This document shows positions 7,858 to 16,689 of a DNA stretch of 54,169 nucleotides, one piece after another. The stretch comes from an uncultured Bacteroidota bacterium (lineage in GTDB: Bacteria; Bacteroidota; Bacteroidia; Chitinophagales; Saprospiraceae). The stretch spans positions 1 to 54,169 of the forward strand of contig CACLQQ010000008.1 of the NCBI GenBank assembly GCA_902609095.1, given 5' to 3'. Under the pieces are notes generated by a model, which made no database searches, had not been told where the DNA came from, and worked only from the letters and a program-made list of their open reading frames with translations. The position numbers and the translations under genes are program-made. Position 1 is the stretch's first letter; each line of letters begins with the position of its first letter.

Positions 7858-10258
7858 TTCCTCTCCCAGCTGCGCTCACACCAGAAGCAAACGGTCTATA
7901 ATGCCTATCGAAGATGTTTTCCATTCCAACGCTTAGAGAAAATTGTTCTGTGATTTCATACGAGCCATAAAGGTTCAAGGTATTCCAAGCTAAGGCTCCC
8001 TCTGGAGTGGCGAACTCAGGGTTATCCACAGACCCTCCATATCTATTTATTGGTTTCAGGCCGTTAAACCTGTAAACCACTGAACCCATTAATACGCCTT
8101 GATTATACTTTACTGAAGCCTGACCATAAGTGGGAGGTATGTGGCTGAGGTGTTGATTCTCTCCGTTTTGAACAATTTCGTCTCCACGAATCCAATTTAT
8201 TGAAGCATTCGCTGTGATAGTAGGAATCGGATTATAACTGATCTGTGAGGTAAATCCATAGATTAAAGCCTCCGCAACATTTTGATTAGCGACTACTCGA
8301 AGTGTCTCACCACGATTGTTATAAGTACTGGAACCGTTAGGTGCTCTAAAATTTTGCCTAACTATGGCATCAGACAATTGGGTAAGATAGAAATAGGTAT
8401 CAAATGAAAAATCCTCATCAAGCTGTCCAGATAAACCCAATTCAAAGTTAAGCGAATTCTCCGCACTCAAGTCCAAGTTTGGGAAGCTGATTTCAGAACC
8501 ATTAATCCTGATTTTAGATAAATCATCAATATTAGGTGATCTGAAAGCTGAAGATATAATGGCATTTAAAAAGATTCCTTCAGAAAGCTTCAGCTTAGCA
8601 GAAGTTGAAAATGTAAAAGCATCATTTGATCCATAAACACCTGATAATAAAAAAGACGGCCAATCAACAGGATCGTTAGCATCGTATGAAATAAAATAAT
8701 CAGTGCGTGCATATCGGAATCCTAAACTCATGTCTAAAAGCTCTCCAAGCTTCTTTAAATAGACATAAGCGCCACTATTAGTTAGAGAATTTTCTCCACT
8801 ACCATATCTCGAGAGCACATCATCAGTTGTGCTTCCCAAAATAATATTCTGGCCAAAAGCACTTGATAACACCGAGTTGTACTGAATATCGACACCATAA
8901 TCTAATCGTAGTTTATCACTTATTAAGTCTTTAGAAAAATCAAGGGTCAATGAAGTCACACTCACATCTTCCTCTTGAATCTCTCTAATATTATTCTGCC
9001 AAAGACGACTTATCCGATCCTCATCTATCCTTTGATAAGATCCAATTATCTTCATGCGATCATATAAAGTTGTACTCTTGAAGCTATTATATAGGATGCT
9101 GGCCAAAAATCTATTATGGGGGCCGTAGTACCACTCGGCAAATCTCAGCGTTCCACGCCTCAACTCTGACAAATTATCGTATCGCGGCACATCACTACTC
9201 GTACTATACTGCAGATTGATATCTAAATCTGACTCCTCGTTAATAATCCATGACATTTTTTGGAGTAGATCAAGTTGATTATACGCTGTGCCTATCTGAA
9301 TGTTAGGGTCTTCATTTATTAATGCTTGATCAATTTCGTCACTTTCATATCGGGACTGATAGATCAATCGTTTTCCAAACTCTGGATAATCAGCTGATCT
9401 GTTATTTCCTGCTCTTAAATTACCATAATCTGCATATGTAACACTTGTTAAAGAAGCAAAATTCTTAGTACCCAAGTTAAAATCAAGATGAGCTGATTTC
9501 TCTTGATTGACTGTATTATGACGTAAATAGAAATTGGTTGAACTCTCATTCTTATCGCTCGTTCCAAACTTCGGATGACGAGTTTGGAAATGGACTACTC
9601 CACCTAAGGCATCACTGCCATACATTAATGAGTTAGGGCCAAAAATCACATCCATACGATCCATAATAGCAGGATCAACTGTAATAGCATTTTGCAAGTG
9701 TCCATTACGATAGATTGCATTATTCAATCTAACGCCATCCAATACTAGTAATACTCGGTTTGCCTCAAATCCACGTATAATAGGACTTCCACCACCCATC
9801 TGACTCTTTTGAATGAATACCCCTCCATGTTGACTCAATGCATCAGCTGCTGTCTGGGGATTAGTGCTTCTAATTTCTTTACTGTTTATCGTTTTAATCT
9901 GAGTTGGGATATCCTCTTTATCAAAAGATTGTCTACCGTAGATTACCACCTCTTCTGTCTGATAAGACTGTGGGATTAGCACAATCACATATTTGCGTGC
10001 CCTGATTTGAGCTGAACTTAATTGCAATAACTGGAAACCCAAAAATCTGAGGTTCAGGGTCTTCTGTTCATCCCAGTCAGTAATGTTAATCATACCCTGA
10101 TCATCCGTGATTCCGCTAAATTGATAATCTGACGACCAGAGCTCCACCCCTGTCAGAGGAGCTTGATTAGGAGATACTACCTGTAGGGATTGTCCGTATA
10201 GATAGGAAGAAAAGCTAATCAGCCAAAGGCAAAGAAATAGTAAACGTAGTTCCCTCAT
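7829..10258 (-). CDS. TonB-dependent outer membrane receptor
   Basis: This is an outer-membrane active transporter of unknown substrate. A signal peptide (MRELRLLFLCLWLISFSSYLYGQ) is followed by a carboxypeptidase-like beta-sandwich (about residues 24-100). Next come a plug domain (TQIKTINSKEIRSTNPQTAADAL, GGGSPIIRGFEANRVLLVLDGVRLN) and a beta-barrel ending in the aromatic SF terminus (ALRGSF). Family resemblance is to siderophore, heme or vitamin B12 type receptors rather than SusC, since no SusD neighbour exists. The ATG at 10258 was chosen because it begins the signal peptide; longer starts lie inside the upstream kinase gene. It overlaps that gene by 44 bases, so translation is probably coupled. 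Confidence 0.9.
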   Translation of the reverse strand: MRELRLLFLCLWLISFSSYLYGQSLQVVSPNQAPLTGVELWSSDYQFSGITDDQGMINITDWDEQKTLNLRFLGFQLLQLSSAQIRARKYVIVLIPQSYQTEEVVIYGRQSFDKEDIPTQIKTINSKEIRSTNPQTAADALSQHGGVFIQKSQMGGGSPIIRGFEANRVLLVLDGVRLNNAIYRNGHLQNAITVDPAIMDRMDVIFGPNSLMYGSDALGGVVHFQTRHPKFGTSDKNESSTNFYLRHNTVNQEKSAHLDFNLGTKNFASLTSVTYADYGNLRAGNNRSADYPEFGKRLIYQSRYESDEIDQALINEDPNIQIGTAYNQLDLLQKMSWIINEESDLDINLQYSTSSDVPRYDNLSELRRGTLRFAEWYYGPHNRFLASILYNSFKSTTLYDRMKIIGSYQRIDEDRISRLWQNNIREIQEEDVSVTSLTLDFSKDLISDKLRLDYGVDIQYNSVLSSAFGQNIILGSTTDDVLSRYGSGENSLTNSGAYVYLKKLGELLDMSLGFRYARTDYFISYDANDPVDWPSFLLSGVYGSNDAFTFSTSAKLKLSEGIFLNAIISSAFRSPNIDDLSKIRINGSEISFPNLDLSAENSLNFELGLSGQLDEDFSFDTYFYLTQLSDAIVRQNFRAPNGSSTYNNRGETLRVVANQNVAEALIYGFTSQISYNPIPTITANASINWIRGDEIVQNGENQHLSHIPPTYGQASVKYNQGVLMGSVVYRFNGLKPINRYGGSVDNPEFATPEGALAWNTLNLYGSYEITEQFSLSVGMENIFDRHYRPFASGVSAAGRGITFALRGSF

Positions 10259-11372
10259 CAACTTTCGAGCTTTTAACAAATATCTTTCCTTTATGGTAGT
10301 TTTCGATAATTCGCTTCGCCAAAGATAATCCAAGTCCCCAACCTCTTTGCTTAGTGGAGTATCCAGGGGCAAACACTGACTTAAACTTGTTGCTTGGGAT
10401 CCCCTTTCCTGTATCGCTTAGATTTATGCTAATCTGATTAGTTTGAGTTTTGACTACAGCCTTGATTGAGCCTTTGCCATCCATTGCGTCTAAGCTGTTG
10501 CGAATCAAATTTTCTAAAACCCAACTGAATAAATGCTGGTTCACATTAACATATAAAGGTTCAATAGTCGAACGATCTGGAAATTCAAAATTCACCCTTC
10601 TTGGTGCTCGACGCTGCATATAAGACTTAATTTCGTCGAGTTGGTCATATAAGTTGGTGCGTTCTAACTCTGGTGCCGAACCAATTTTAGAAAATCTATC
10701 TGCTATAAGGTCTAAGCGATCTACGTCCTTACCCAGTTCATCTAAGATTTCTAATTGATCTGAATTTTGGCTATACGATTCTCTAAGATGTTCAATCCAT
10801 GCGAGAATAGCACTAATTGGAGTTCCTAACTGATGAGCTGTTTCTTTGGCCATTCCGGCCCAAACTCGGTTTTGCTCAGCACTGCGAGAGGCGTTGAAAA
10901 CATAATAACCCAGAGCTATAAAAAGGCCAACTAAAAAAACTTGGACTAATGGATATAGACGTATGAGTTGTACAAGCTGTGAATCAAAGAAATAAATCTT
11001 ACCATCTCCAGCTGGATAATCTTCTGGTACCTTTCCACTTTTCAGAAAGGCTTCTATCTTCTTTTTGATAAACTCCTCATTACTATCATTCTGCTCTCCC
11101 CAGTTTAAAGCCTCAAATGAACCATCACTAAATTCCACAATGGCAGGCAAGGCAAATCTTTGTTGAATATCACTTAGAATTCTGATGTCGGCATTGTAGT
11201 CATTTTTATTATCCGCAATAAATCTGGTAGCTTCTATAAACATTTGTTTATTCTTCTCTTCAGACTCTTTGAGTTTATTAGCCAAATAATTAGAATAGAA
11301 GAGAGTAATCCCTAATATTCCTAAGCCAAATATGGCCAAAACGATGTTCCAACCTGAACGTTGATTATACAT
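10215..11372 (-). CDS. Membrane-bound sensor histidine kinase
   Basis: This is an inner-membrane two-component sensor. One transmembrane helix lies near residues 8-28 and a second at about 140-160, flanking a periplasmic segment of roughly 110 residues. The phosphoacceptor motif KETAHQLGTPIS places the histidine at about residue 180. The ATPase domain has ENLIRNSLDA (N box), DTGKGIP (G1) and GWGLGLSLAKRI (G2). The ATG at 11372 is preferred because the longer frame starts only with TTG at 11411. No response regulator gene adjoins it. Instead its 3' end overlaps the TonB receptor start by 44 bases, which suggests the sensor and receptor are made together. Confidence 0.88.
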   Translation of the reverse strand: MYNQRSGWNIVLAIFGLGILGITLFYSNYLANKLKESEEKNKQMFIEATRFIADNKNDYNADIRILSDIQQRFALPAIVEFSDGSFEALNWGEQNDSNEEFIKKKIEAFLKSGKVPEDYPAGDGKIYFFDSQLVQLIRLYPLVQVFLVGLFIALGYYVFNASRSAEQNRVWAGMAKETAHQLGTPISAILAWIEHLRESYSQNSDQLEILDELGKDVDRLDLIADRFSKIGSAPELERTNLYDQLDEIKSYMQRRAPRRVNFEFPDRSTIEPLYVNVNQHLFSWVLENLIRNSLDAMDGKGSIKAVVKTQTNQISINLSDTGKGIPSNKFKSVFAPGYSTKQRGWGLGLSLAKRIIENYHKGKIFVKSSKVDEGTTFTISLPLAD

Positions 11373-11455
11373 AGATTTCTTGTCGGAGGGATAACGAGTA
11401 AAACATATCAAAAGTATGATAAACCCATTGTTGGTTTAGGGAAAGTAAATTATTG

Positions 11456-11463
11456 CATTTTTG
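11456..11463 (+). promoter_or_regulatory. Probable -7 element of rlmN, predicting a leaderless mRNA
   Basis: CATTTTTG differs from TAnnTTTG only at its first base and ends exactly 4 bases before the rlmN ATG at 11468. TTG at 11431-11433 lies 22 bases upstream and could serve as the -33 element. Transcription would start at or within a base or two of the ATG. Confidence 0.4.
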
Positions 11464-11467
11464 CACT

Positions 11468-12517
11468 ATGACGACTATCGCCGATAAAAAAGATATCCGT
11501 AAACTCAGCTTATCAGACATCAAAACTGATCTGAAAACGATGGGTGAGCCACAGTTTAGAGCCCAACAAATCCATCAATGGCTTTGGCAAAAAGGTGTCA
11601 CCTCTTTTGATCAGATGACCAACTTAAGCCATGGTCTGCGCGAAAAGCTTGCAGAGCTCTACGATATTCATACGATATATCAAGACATGATCCAACATAG
11701 TTGGGATGGTACGATTAAAGTAAGATATCGCTTACATGATCATCACCTCATCGAGGCAGTTCTGATACCTGTTCCTCAAGAAAAGCGATTTACTGTTTGT
11801 GTTTCATCCCAAGTGGGGTGTAGCTTGAGTTGTAAATTTTGTGCGACTGGGCAGATGAAAAGAATAAGGAATCTGACTCCAGGAGAAATCTACGATCAAG
11901 TTTATCGAGTCAATGAGATATGCAATAAAGAATATAATGCCAATCTCACCAACATCGTCTATATGGGTATGGGCGAACCCTTACTCAACTACGCTAATGT
12001 TATGATAAGCATAGATATGATCTCTGCAAAAGAAGGGCTTGGAATGTCAGCGAAGCGAATTACTCTGAGCACTGCGGGAATTGCTAAAATGATCAGAAGA
12101 TTAGCCGACGATAACTCCAAAGTCAACTTGGCACTATCTCTTCATGCTGCAGATGATGTCAAGCGTAATGAGATTATGCCGATTAATGAGCAAAACGATT
12201 TAGTCTCACTCATTGACGCTATCAAATACTACTATCAGATTACCAAAAACAAGGTCAGTTTTGAGTATATCACATTCAAAGGATTTAACGACTCTAAAGA
12301 AGATGCAAGAAAGCTCACCAAGCTTTGTAAGCACTTTCCAATATTGTTCAATATCATCGAATACAACCCTATCGATGGGGTGACATACGAGAAGTCGGAT
12401 CCACTAACTATAAATCAATTTGCAGCACAACTTCGTAATAGTGGAATTATGGTAACTGTACGTAAAAGTCGAGGAAAAGATATAGATGCTGCCTGTGGAC
12501 AACTCGCTAATAAATAG
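11468..12517 (+). CDS. rlmN: 23S rRNA / tRNA adenine-C2 methyltransferase (radical SAM)
   Basis: RlmN methylates A2503 of 23S rRNA and A37 of some tRNAs by radical SAM chemistry. The cluster-binding CxxxCxxC is at residues 118-125 (CSLSCKFC). GMGEPL follows, and the catalytic mono-thiol cysteine lies near the C-terminus (AACGQLANK, about C343). Its length of 349 residues is typical. The ATG at 11468 is chosen over an in-frame TTG at 11453, because the extra residues are not family-like and the TTG falls inside the promoter. The next gene begins 3 bases after the rlmN stop, so the two are probably co-translated. Confidence 0.94.
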   Translation: MTTIADKKDIRKLSLSDIKTDLKTMGEPQFRAQQIHQWLWQKGVTSFDQMTNLSHGLREKLAELYDIHTIYQDMIQHSWDGTIKVRYRLHDHHLIEAVLIPVPQEKRFTVCVSSQVGCSLSCKFCATGQMKRIRNLTPGEIYDQVYRVNEICNKEYNANLTNIVYMGMGEPLLNYANVMISIDMISAKEGLGMSAKRITLSTAGIAKMIRRLADDNSKVNLALSLHAADDVKRNEIMPINEQNDLVSLIDAIKYYYQITKNKVSFEYITFKGFNDSKEDARKLTKLCKHFPILFNIIEYNPIDGVTYEKSDPLTINQFAAQLRNSGIMVTVRKSRGKDIDAACGQLANK

Positions 12518-12520
12518 ACT

Positions 12521-13381
12521 ATGCTATCTGCCATCAAGAGTTGGTATCGATTTCTAAATCCTAAGTTCCAATCAGTTCATCTGGATTATCGGGTTTCTGC
12601 TAAACCGAGATATGAAATGGATTCTGGTGGGCATCCAAAACTGATGGAGATTATCAATCAGCATGATGAAGGCTATGAGCATCTACTGACCCAAGTTCTT
12701 AGTCATCATGATATCTTCAGCACCTGGGAAACGTCATCAGACGGAAAAGATGTAAACATCCCTCAATGGGGTAATAGATTTTTCCCAGCATTAGATATGA
12801 TGTGCCTATACACTGTTGTACATCACTACAGGCCCAAAAGAGTAATTGAGGTCGGCTCAGGAAATAGTACTAAGGTTATCAAGGCAGCCGTGCAAAATGG
12901 TGGGATAAATACAGAAATCACGTCTATAGACCCAAAACCAAGAACGGAAATAAATCATCTATCTGATCATATAGTTAGGAAAAGATTAGAAGAATATGAT
13001 GTTTCTGAAGTTACTAACAATCTGAACCCTGGAGACATACTCTTTATAGATAATTCACATCACATCTTACCTAATTCAGATGCTATGGTAGTCTTTACAG
13101 AGATATTACCACATCTGCAAATAGGAGTACTAGTGCATATACACGACATCTATATCCCATACGACTACCCCCAATTCATGTGCGATCGATTCTATTCTGA
13201 ACAGTATGGATTGATGATTGCGCTACTGTCTAATCCTAATAAGTATCAACCCTTACTACCTGTATATTATGTCTCTCAGCACATGTCTCACCAAGAAACC
13301 ATACAAGATCTATGGACCTTACCACTAATTAAAGAAGGTGAAAAGCATGGTGGTTCTTTTTGGTTTACCATCAGTGCATAA
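12521..13381 (+). CDS. Class I SAM-dependent methyltransferase
   Basis: It has 286 residues with a Rossmann-fold methyltransferase core. RVIEVGSGNSTKVI is the SAM-binding glycine motif, TSIDPKPR the acidic second strand and GDILFIDNSHH the motif after strand 4. HIHDIYIPYDYP resembles the metal-binding segment of O-methyltransferases of the Methyltransf_24 type. The substrate is not apparent; possible targets are small molecules or cell-surface sugars. It starts 3 bases after rlmN and is likely translated with it. It is convergent with the protease gene, 20 bases away. Confidence 0.78.
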   Translation: MLSAIKSWYRFLNPKFQSVHLDYRVSAKPRYEMDSGGHPKLMEIINQHDEGYEHLLTQVLSHHDIFSTWETSSDGKDVNIPQWGNRFFPALDMMCLYTVVHHYRPKRVIEVGSGNSTKVIKAAVQNGGINTEITSIDPKPRTEINHLSDHIVRKRLEEYDVSEVTNNLNPGDILFIDNSHHILPNSDAMVVFTEILPHLQIGVLVHIHDIYIPYDYPQFMCDRFYSEQYGLMIALLSNPNKYQPLLPVYYVSQHMSHQETIQDLWTLPLIKEGEKHGGSFWFTISA

Positions 13382-13401
13382 ACCTATTTTTAACCATTTA
13401 A

Positions 13402-16400
13402 CTATCGGGAGATAATCAATCTCTGAATGTATCTATTCTGATCCTCTATCACTTCATAAAAGTAAGCACCAACTGATAGATCGGATACATCAACAGTCTG
13501 GAGTTCACCGATTATAGGTATATCTCTAACCATGATTCCTTGAGAGTTATATAGTTTAAATTGTGCTGATTGCTTCCATCTACTTTCTTTATCAATCAGT
13601 AGTTTTTCAGATACTGGATTTGGATAGATACTTATATCACTCTCAGAAATATCGAATGTAGATACAGTTTGCATAGTTCTGAATGTGAAGGTCTCGGTTA
13701 TAAAGTCTGGGGAACACTCTCCAGCCACTGTAACTCGCCACTGATATAGTGTCAACTGATCAAGTCGAGTACTGATAACCAGACTATCAATATCTCTTAC
13801 AGTTGTATCAATAATGGCCCCACTTCCAAGAGAATCAAATACTTCGATCCTATATGAGATAGCATCTGGAGCTTCTTGCCAACTTAATGTTGGTTCCCTA
13901 TCTATATTAATTGCGCTATGTGCAGGAGAAACTAAAGTTATAAATAAATTATCGCTTTGAACCTTAATAGGAATACTTACAGTCAATACTCCTTCCTCAT
14001 CTCTTACCACTACATTAATAGACGAATTTTCTTGATCGACTAAAGAGCTTATATCATCTAAGAATATCTCTATTGTTTCATCACTTCTTGAACTTACTGG
14101 TTCTCCTATGGTATTTGATTCTGAATCTTGTAATTCAACAGTAACCATGGCATCGAAATCACCACTAAGGTCTATTTCAATAAGTTGATTTTCAAAAGAT
14201 TTCTCGCATATAGCAATATTATCAAGAGATACACGCAAACTACGAGCCACTTTTTCTGACACCAAACAGAGTTCCAATGTCCAAACGTCAAAACTTCCGC
14301 CATCTAAGAATACGTCATCAGTGATCTCGAGTGTCCAATCTCCTAATGAAGAAGTTCCATCAAACACATCTAATGGTTCAGAAGGTTTATAAGCTGTTCC
14401 ATCTGTGAAAGGGCATGCCAATATGATCACCTCACTTTCATCATCAAAAGAGACATTGAAATTATCTTCATTTTCACAGCCATTAATTAATAGATCTACG
14501 GTAGTACCATCTGGACCTGTAAGCCTAAATTCTAAATCAGCCACCCATGAATGTGTACCTGTGACATTGAGCACATTAACATCGGCAATGATCAAATCAT
14601 CGGTAATGTTAATCACCGATCTCACAATGTTAGATTCATTAAGTATGGTTTGAGGCCCATCGGTAGCGACAGATTGAGTACATGCTATATTTCCAGTAGA
14701 AAAAGAAAATACCTCTGAGAAGGGACTTTCTCCACAGTCATTCAGTGAAGACACTCTCCAATAATATGTTGAGTTTGCATCTAAGCCTTTTACTGATAAA
14801 GTATTTCCAAAAACTCCAAAACTTTCAAAAGCAATCTCATTGAAAGACCTATCTGTGGCAATCTGAACATTGCTCCTATCTCCTGTCTCCTCCCATACTA
14901 AATCCAAATCAAAATTGATATCGTCTGTCGCATTAGCAGGTGAGCGCAACGGAGGTAAACCTGGAACTGCAGCATCAAGGCTAACAGCTATCGAATTCTC
15001 AACAATGGAATACCCGTCATCCAATAAAATTGATATAGTCCCGTCAAAATCTTCGTCGAGCTGAGATATGTCGATACTAACTTCTATTGGCTGCTCTGTA
15101 GTAAGTTGATTAGAGGACAAGGTCGCCATAATATTACTCGGCACATCAGATAATTGTACTGTTGCTCCGTTCTCATAACCTGACTGTACTTGAATTATTA
15201 AGGTTGCGATTGAGTTATCACTCTTGCAAATGGATAAAGATGATGGACATACCGATGCGACATTAACGCATGAACGACCAGTCAAAGTCAATCGACCCGT
15301 ATTATCGGGGTCCAACCAATCCCGTAATCTTGTAGTTGGAGTTCCACCTCCCTCCCAACTCAATTTAAGCATACCATAGTCATCAAATTGAGTATTGCCA
15401 CATGCTGCCAATCCTCCAGTGAGCTGACCTATAATTTCTTTATTCGTATTATATAATGGAGAGCCTGAAGAGCCTCCCTCTGTGGTTCCCAGCTCCCAAT
15501 TATTGACTCTCATGAAAACGTTATCCGCAAAAGGCTCAGATTGATCAAAATCGAAGCTGATTCTCTTCTCTTCACTGTTAGGGTGATGTATGCTTAATGT
15601 TGTATCAAATACTTCTCCCTCTACATTCCAACCTGAATAAAAAGGATTATAATCTGGATTCACATCATCATCCAATAGTAGCAAAGTAAAATCTGTTACA
15701 TCAAACTCTGAGATCAATCTCGATCCCGAGTTGAAGTTTGTCCTTGTACCATTACCATTTCCTCCACTTGCAGCAGAACCAGGAGTTCTACACACAGAAT
15801 TCTCATAATTCCAGTATACCACCACAGATGGAGCTTCGACCTGACCTACTTCACAGTGGAAGGCTGTCAAAAAATAAGGGGTACAATTATTACTTGTGGT
15901 ATTTATTAGAGCTCCTGAGCATAAATCAGTTCCACCTATCGAATACATCCCTACACTATTTATAATATCTCTGTACTGATTTATTAGGCCCAATCCGTCA
16001 TTTTCATCACAGATGACATCTATATTACACGAGCCGGATAAGATAGCGCCAAAACCAGCAAAATCATGGTTGACTGTAGACAGCTGTGCAGATAATCTAC
16101 TCTTTTCATCAGAATCTATCTGGATCTCTATAATTACATAATCTCCCGGAATAATTGGTGACCACCATTGCTTATGCTCCTCGTTATCCTGTGAAGTCAA
16201 CGGTCCTATGACATGGCTTTGTTCTGCATCTGATAAAAACATTACTGCCGAAGGAGGAAGATAAAAATTGCTGAAACCAAGGTTAATCGAAAAAGCTTCT
16301 GGGCTTTGGATCCTCATACGCCAGACCTCTCTATCGCCTGGAACACTCTCCCATGTACCTCTTTTTTGAGTTGATAGTTTAGTACTTATGGACTTAGCAA

Positions 16401-16590
16401 ACTTGAGTGGTCTCGGTTCATCTGGCAGACTCCTCACTGTAGCTTGTAACTTCTTATTATCCTGTGGAGCTAACACCTCTACATCAACAGACTCTATAGA
16501 ACTTAGTCCATCTGACAACCATAGTTGTTGTCCATTAAGATGATTAGTCAAGAGCAAAACTACAAACAACAAGAAGGAACGCAATTGCAT
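13402..16590 (-). CDS. Secreted trypsin-like serine protease with FN3, P-domain and T9SS type A sorting domain
   Basis: This is a 1062-residue extracellular or cell-surface protease. The signal peptide (residues 1-20) is followed by an N-terminal propeptide-like region. A lysyl-endopeptidase-like catalytic domain has His in LTAFHC (H245), Asp in VTDFTLL (D300) and Ser in GSSGSP (S375). FN3-like folds lie near residues 550-640 and 890-980. Between them, at about 650-780, is a proprotein-convertase P-domain (THSWVADLEFRLTGPDG, then LGDWTLEITDD). The last ~80 residues, from ISIYPNPVSEKLLI, are a type A sorting domain recognised by the type IX system and removed on export. The gene is intact, in contrast to the decayed T9SS gene upstream of it. 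Confidence 0.9.
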   Translation of the reverse strand: MQLRSFLLFVVLLLTNHLNGQQLWLSDGLSSIESVDVEVLAPQDNKKLQATVRSLPDEPRPLKFAKSISTKLSTQKRGTWESVPGDREVWRMRIQSPEAFSINLGFSNFYLPPSAVMFLSDAEQSHVIGPLTSQDNEEHKQWWSPIIPGDYVIIEIQIDSDEKSRLSAQLSTVNHDFAGFGAILSGSCNIDVICDENDGLGLINQYRDIINSVGMYSIGGTDLCSGALINTTSNNCTPYFLTAFHCEVGQVEAPSVVVYWNYENSVCRTPGSAASGGNGNGTRTNFNSGSRLISEFDVTDFTLLLLDDDVNPDYNPFYSGWNVEGEVFDTTLSIHHPNSEEKRISFDFDQSEPFADNVFMRVNNWELGTTEGGSSGSPLYNTNKEIIGQLTGGLAACGNTQFDDYGMLKLSWEGGGTPTTRLRDWLDPDNTGRLTLTGRSCVNVASVCPSSLSICKSDNSIATLIIQVQSGYENGATVQLSDVPSNIMATLSSNQLTTEQPIEVSIDISQLDEDFDGTISILLDDGYSIVENSIAVSLDAAVPGLPPLRSPANATDDINFDLDLVWEETGDRSNVQIATDRSFNEIAFESFGVFGNTLSVKGLDANSTYYWRVSSLNDCGESPFSEVFSFSTGNIACTQSVATDGPQTILNESNIVRSVINITDDLIIADVNVLNVTGTHSWVADLEFRLTGPDGTTVDLLINGCENEDNFNVSFDDESEVIILACPFTDGTAYKPSEPLDVFDGTSSLGDWTLEITDDVFLDGGSFDVWTLELCLVSEKVARSLRVSLDNIAICEKSFENQLIEIDLSGDFDAMVTVELQDSESNTIGEPVSSRSDETIEIFLDDISSLVDQENSSINVVVRDEEGVLTVSIPIKVQSDNLFITLVSPAHSAINIDREPTLSWQEAPDAISYRIEVFDSLGSGAIIDTTVRDIDSLVISTRLDQLTLYQWRVTVAGECSPDFITETFTFRTMQTVSTFDISESDISIYPNPVSEKLLIDKESRWKQSAQFKLYNSQGIMVRDIPIIGELQTVDVSDLSVGAYFYEVIEDQNRYIQRLIISR

Positions 16591-16689
16591 GATATTTTTT
16601 TGATATTAGAAATTTACACGATTATCTACTGTTGTACGAGCCAATATTGAGAGGAATTAATAAATAACACTAATATTTTCACTCACCTC

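Noticed and set aside
10259-10372. A longer TonB receptor beginning at 10372.
   Set aside because: The extra 38 residues lie within the kinase gene and would bury the signal peptide. The ATG at 10258 gives a normal exported start.
11453-11467. TTG at 11453 as the rlmN start.
   Set aside because: It lies inside the promoter element, and the added residues do not match RlmN. The ATG at 11468 fits the family.
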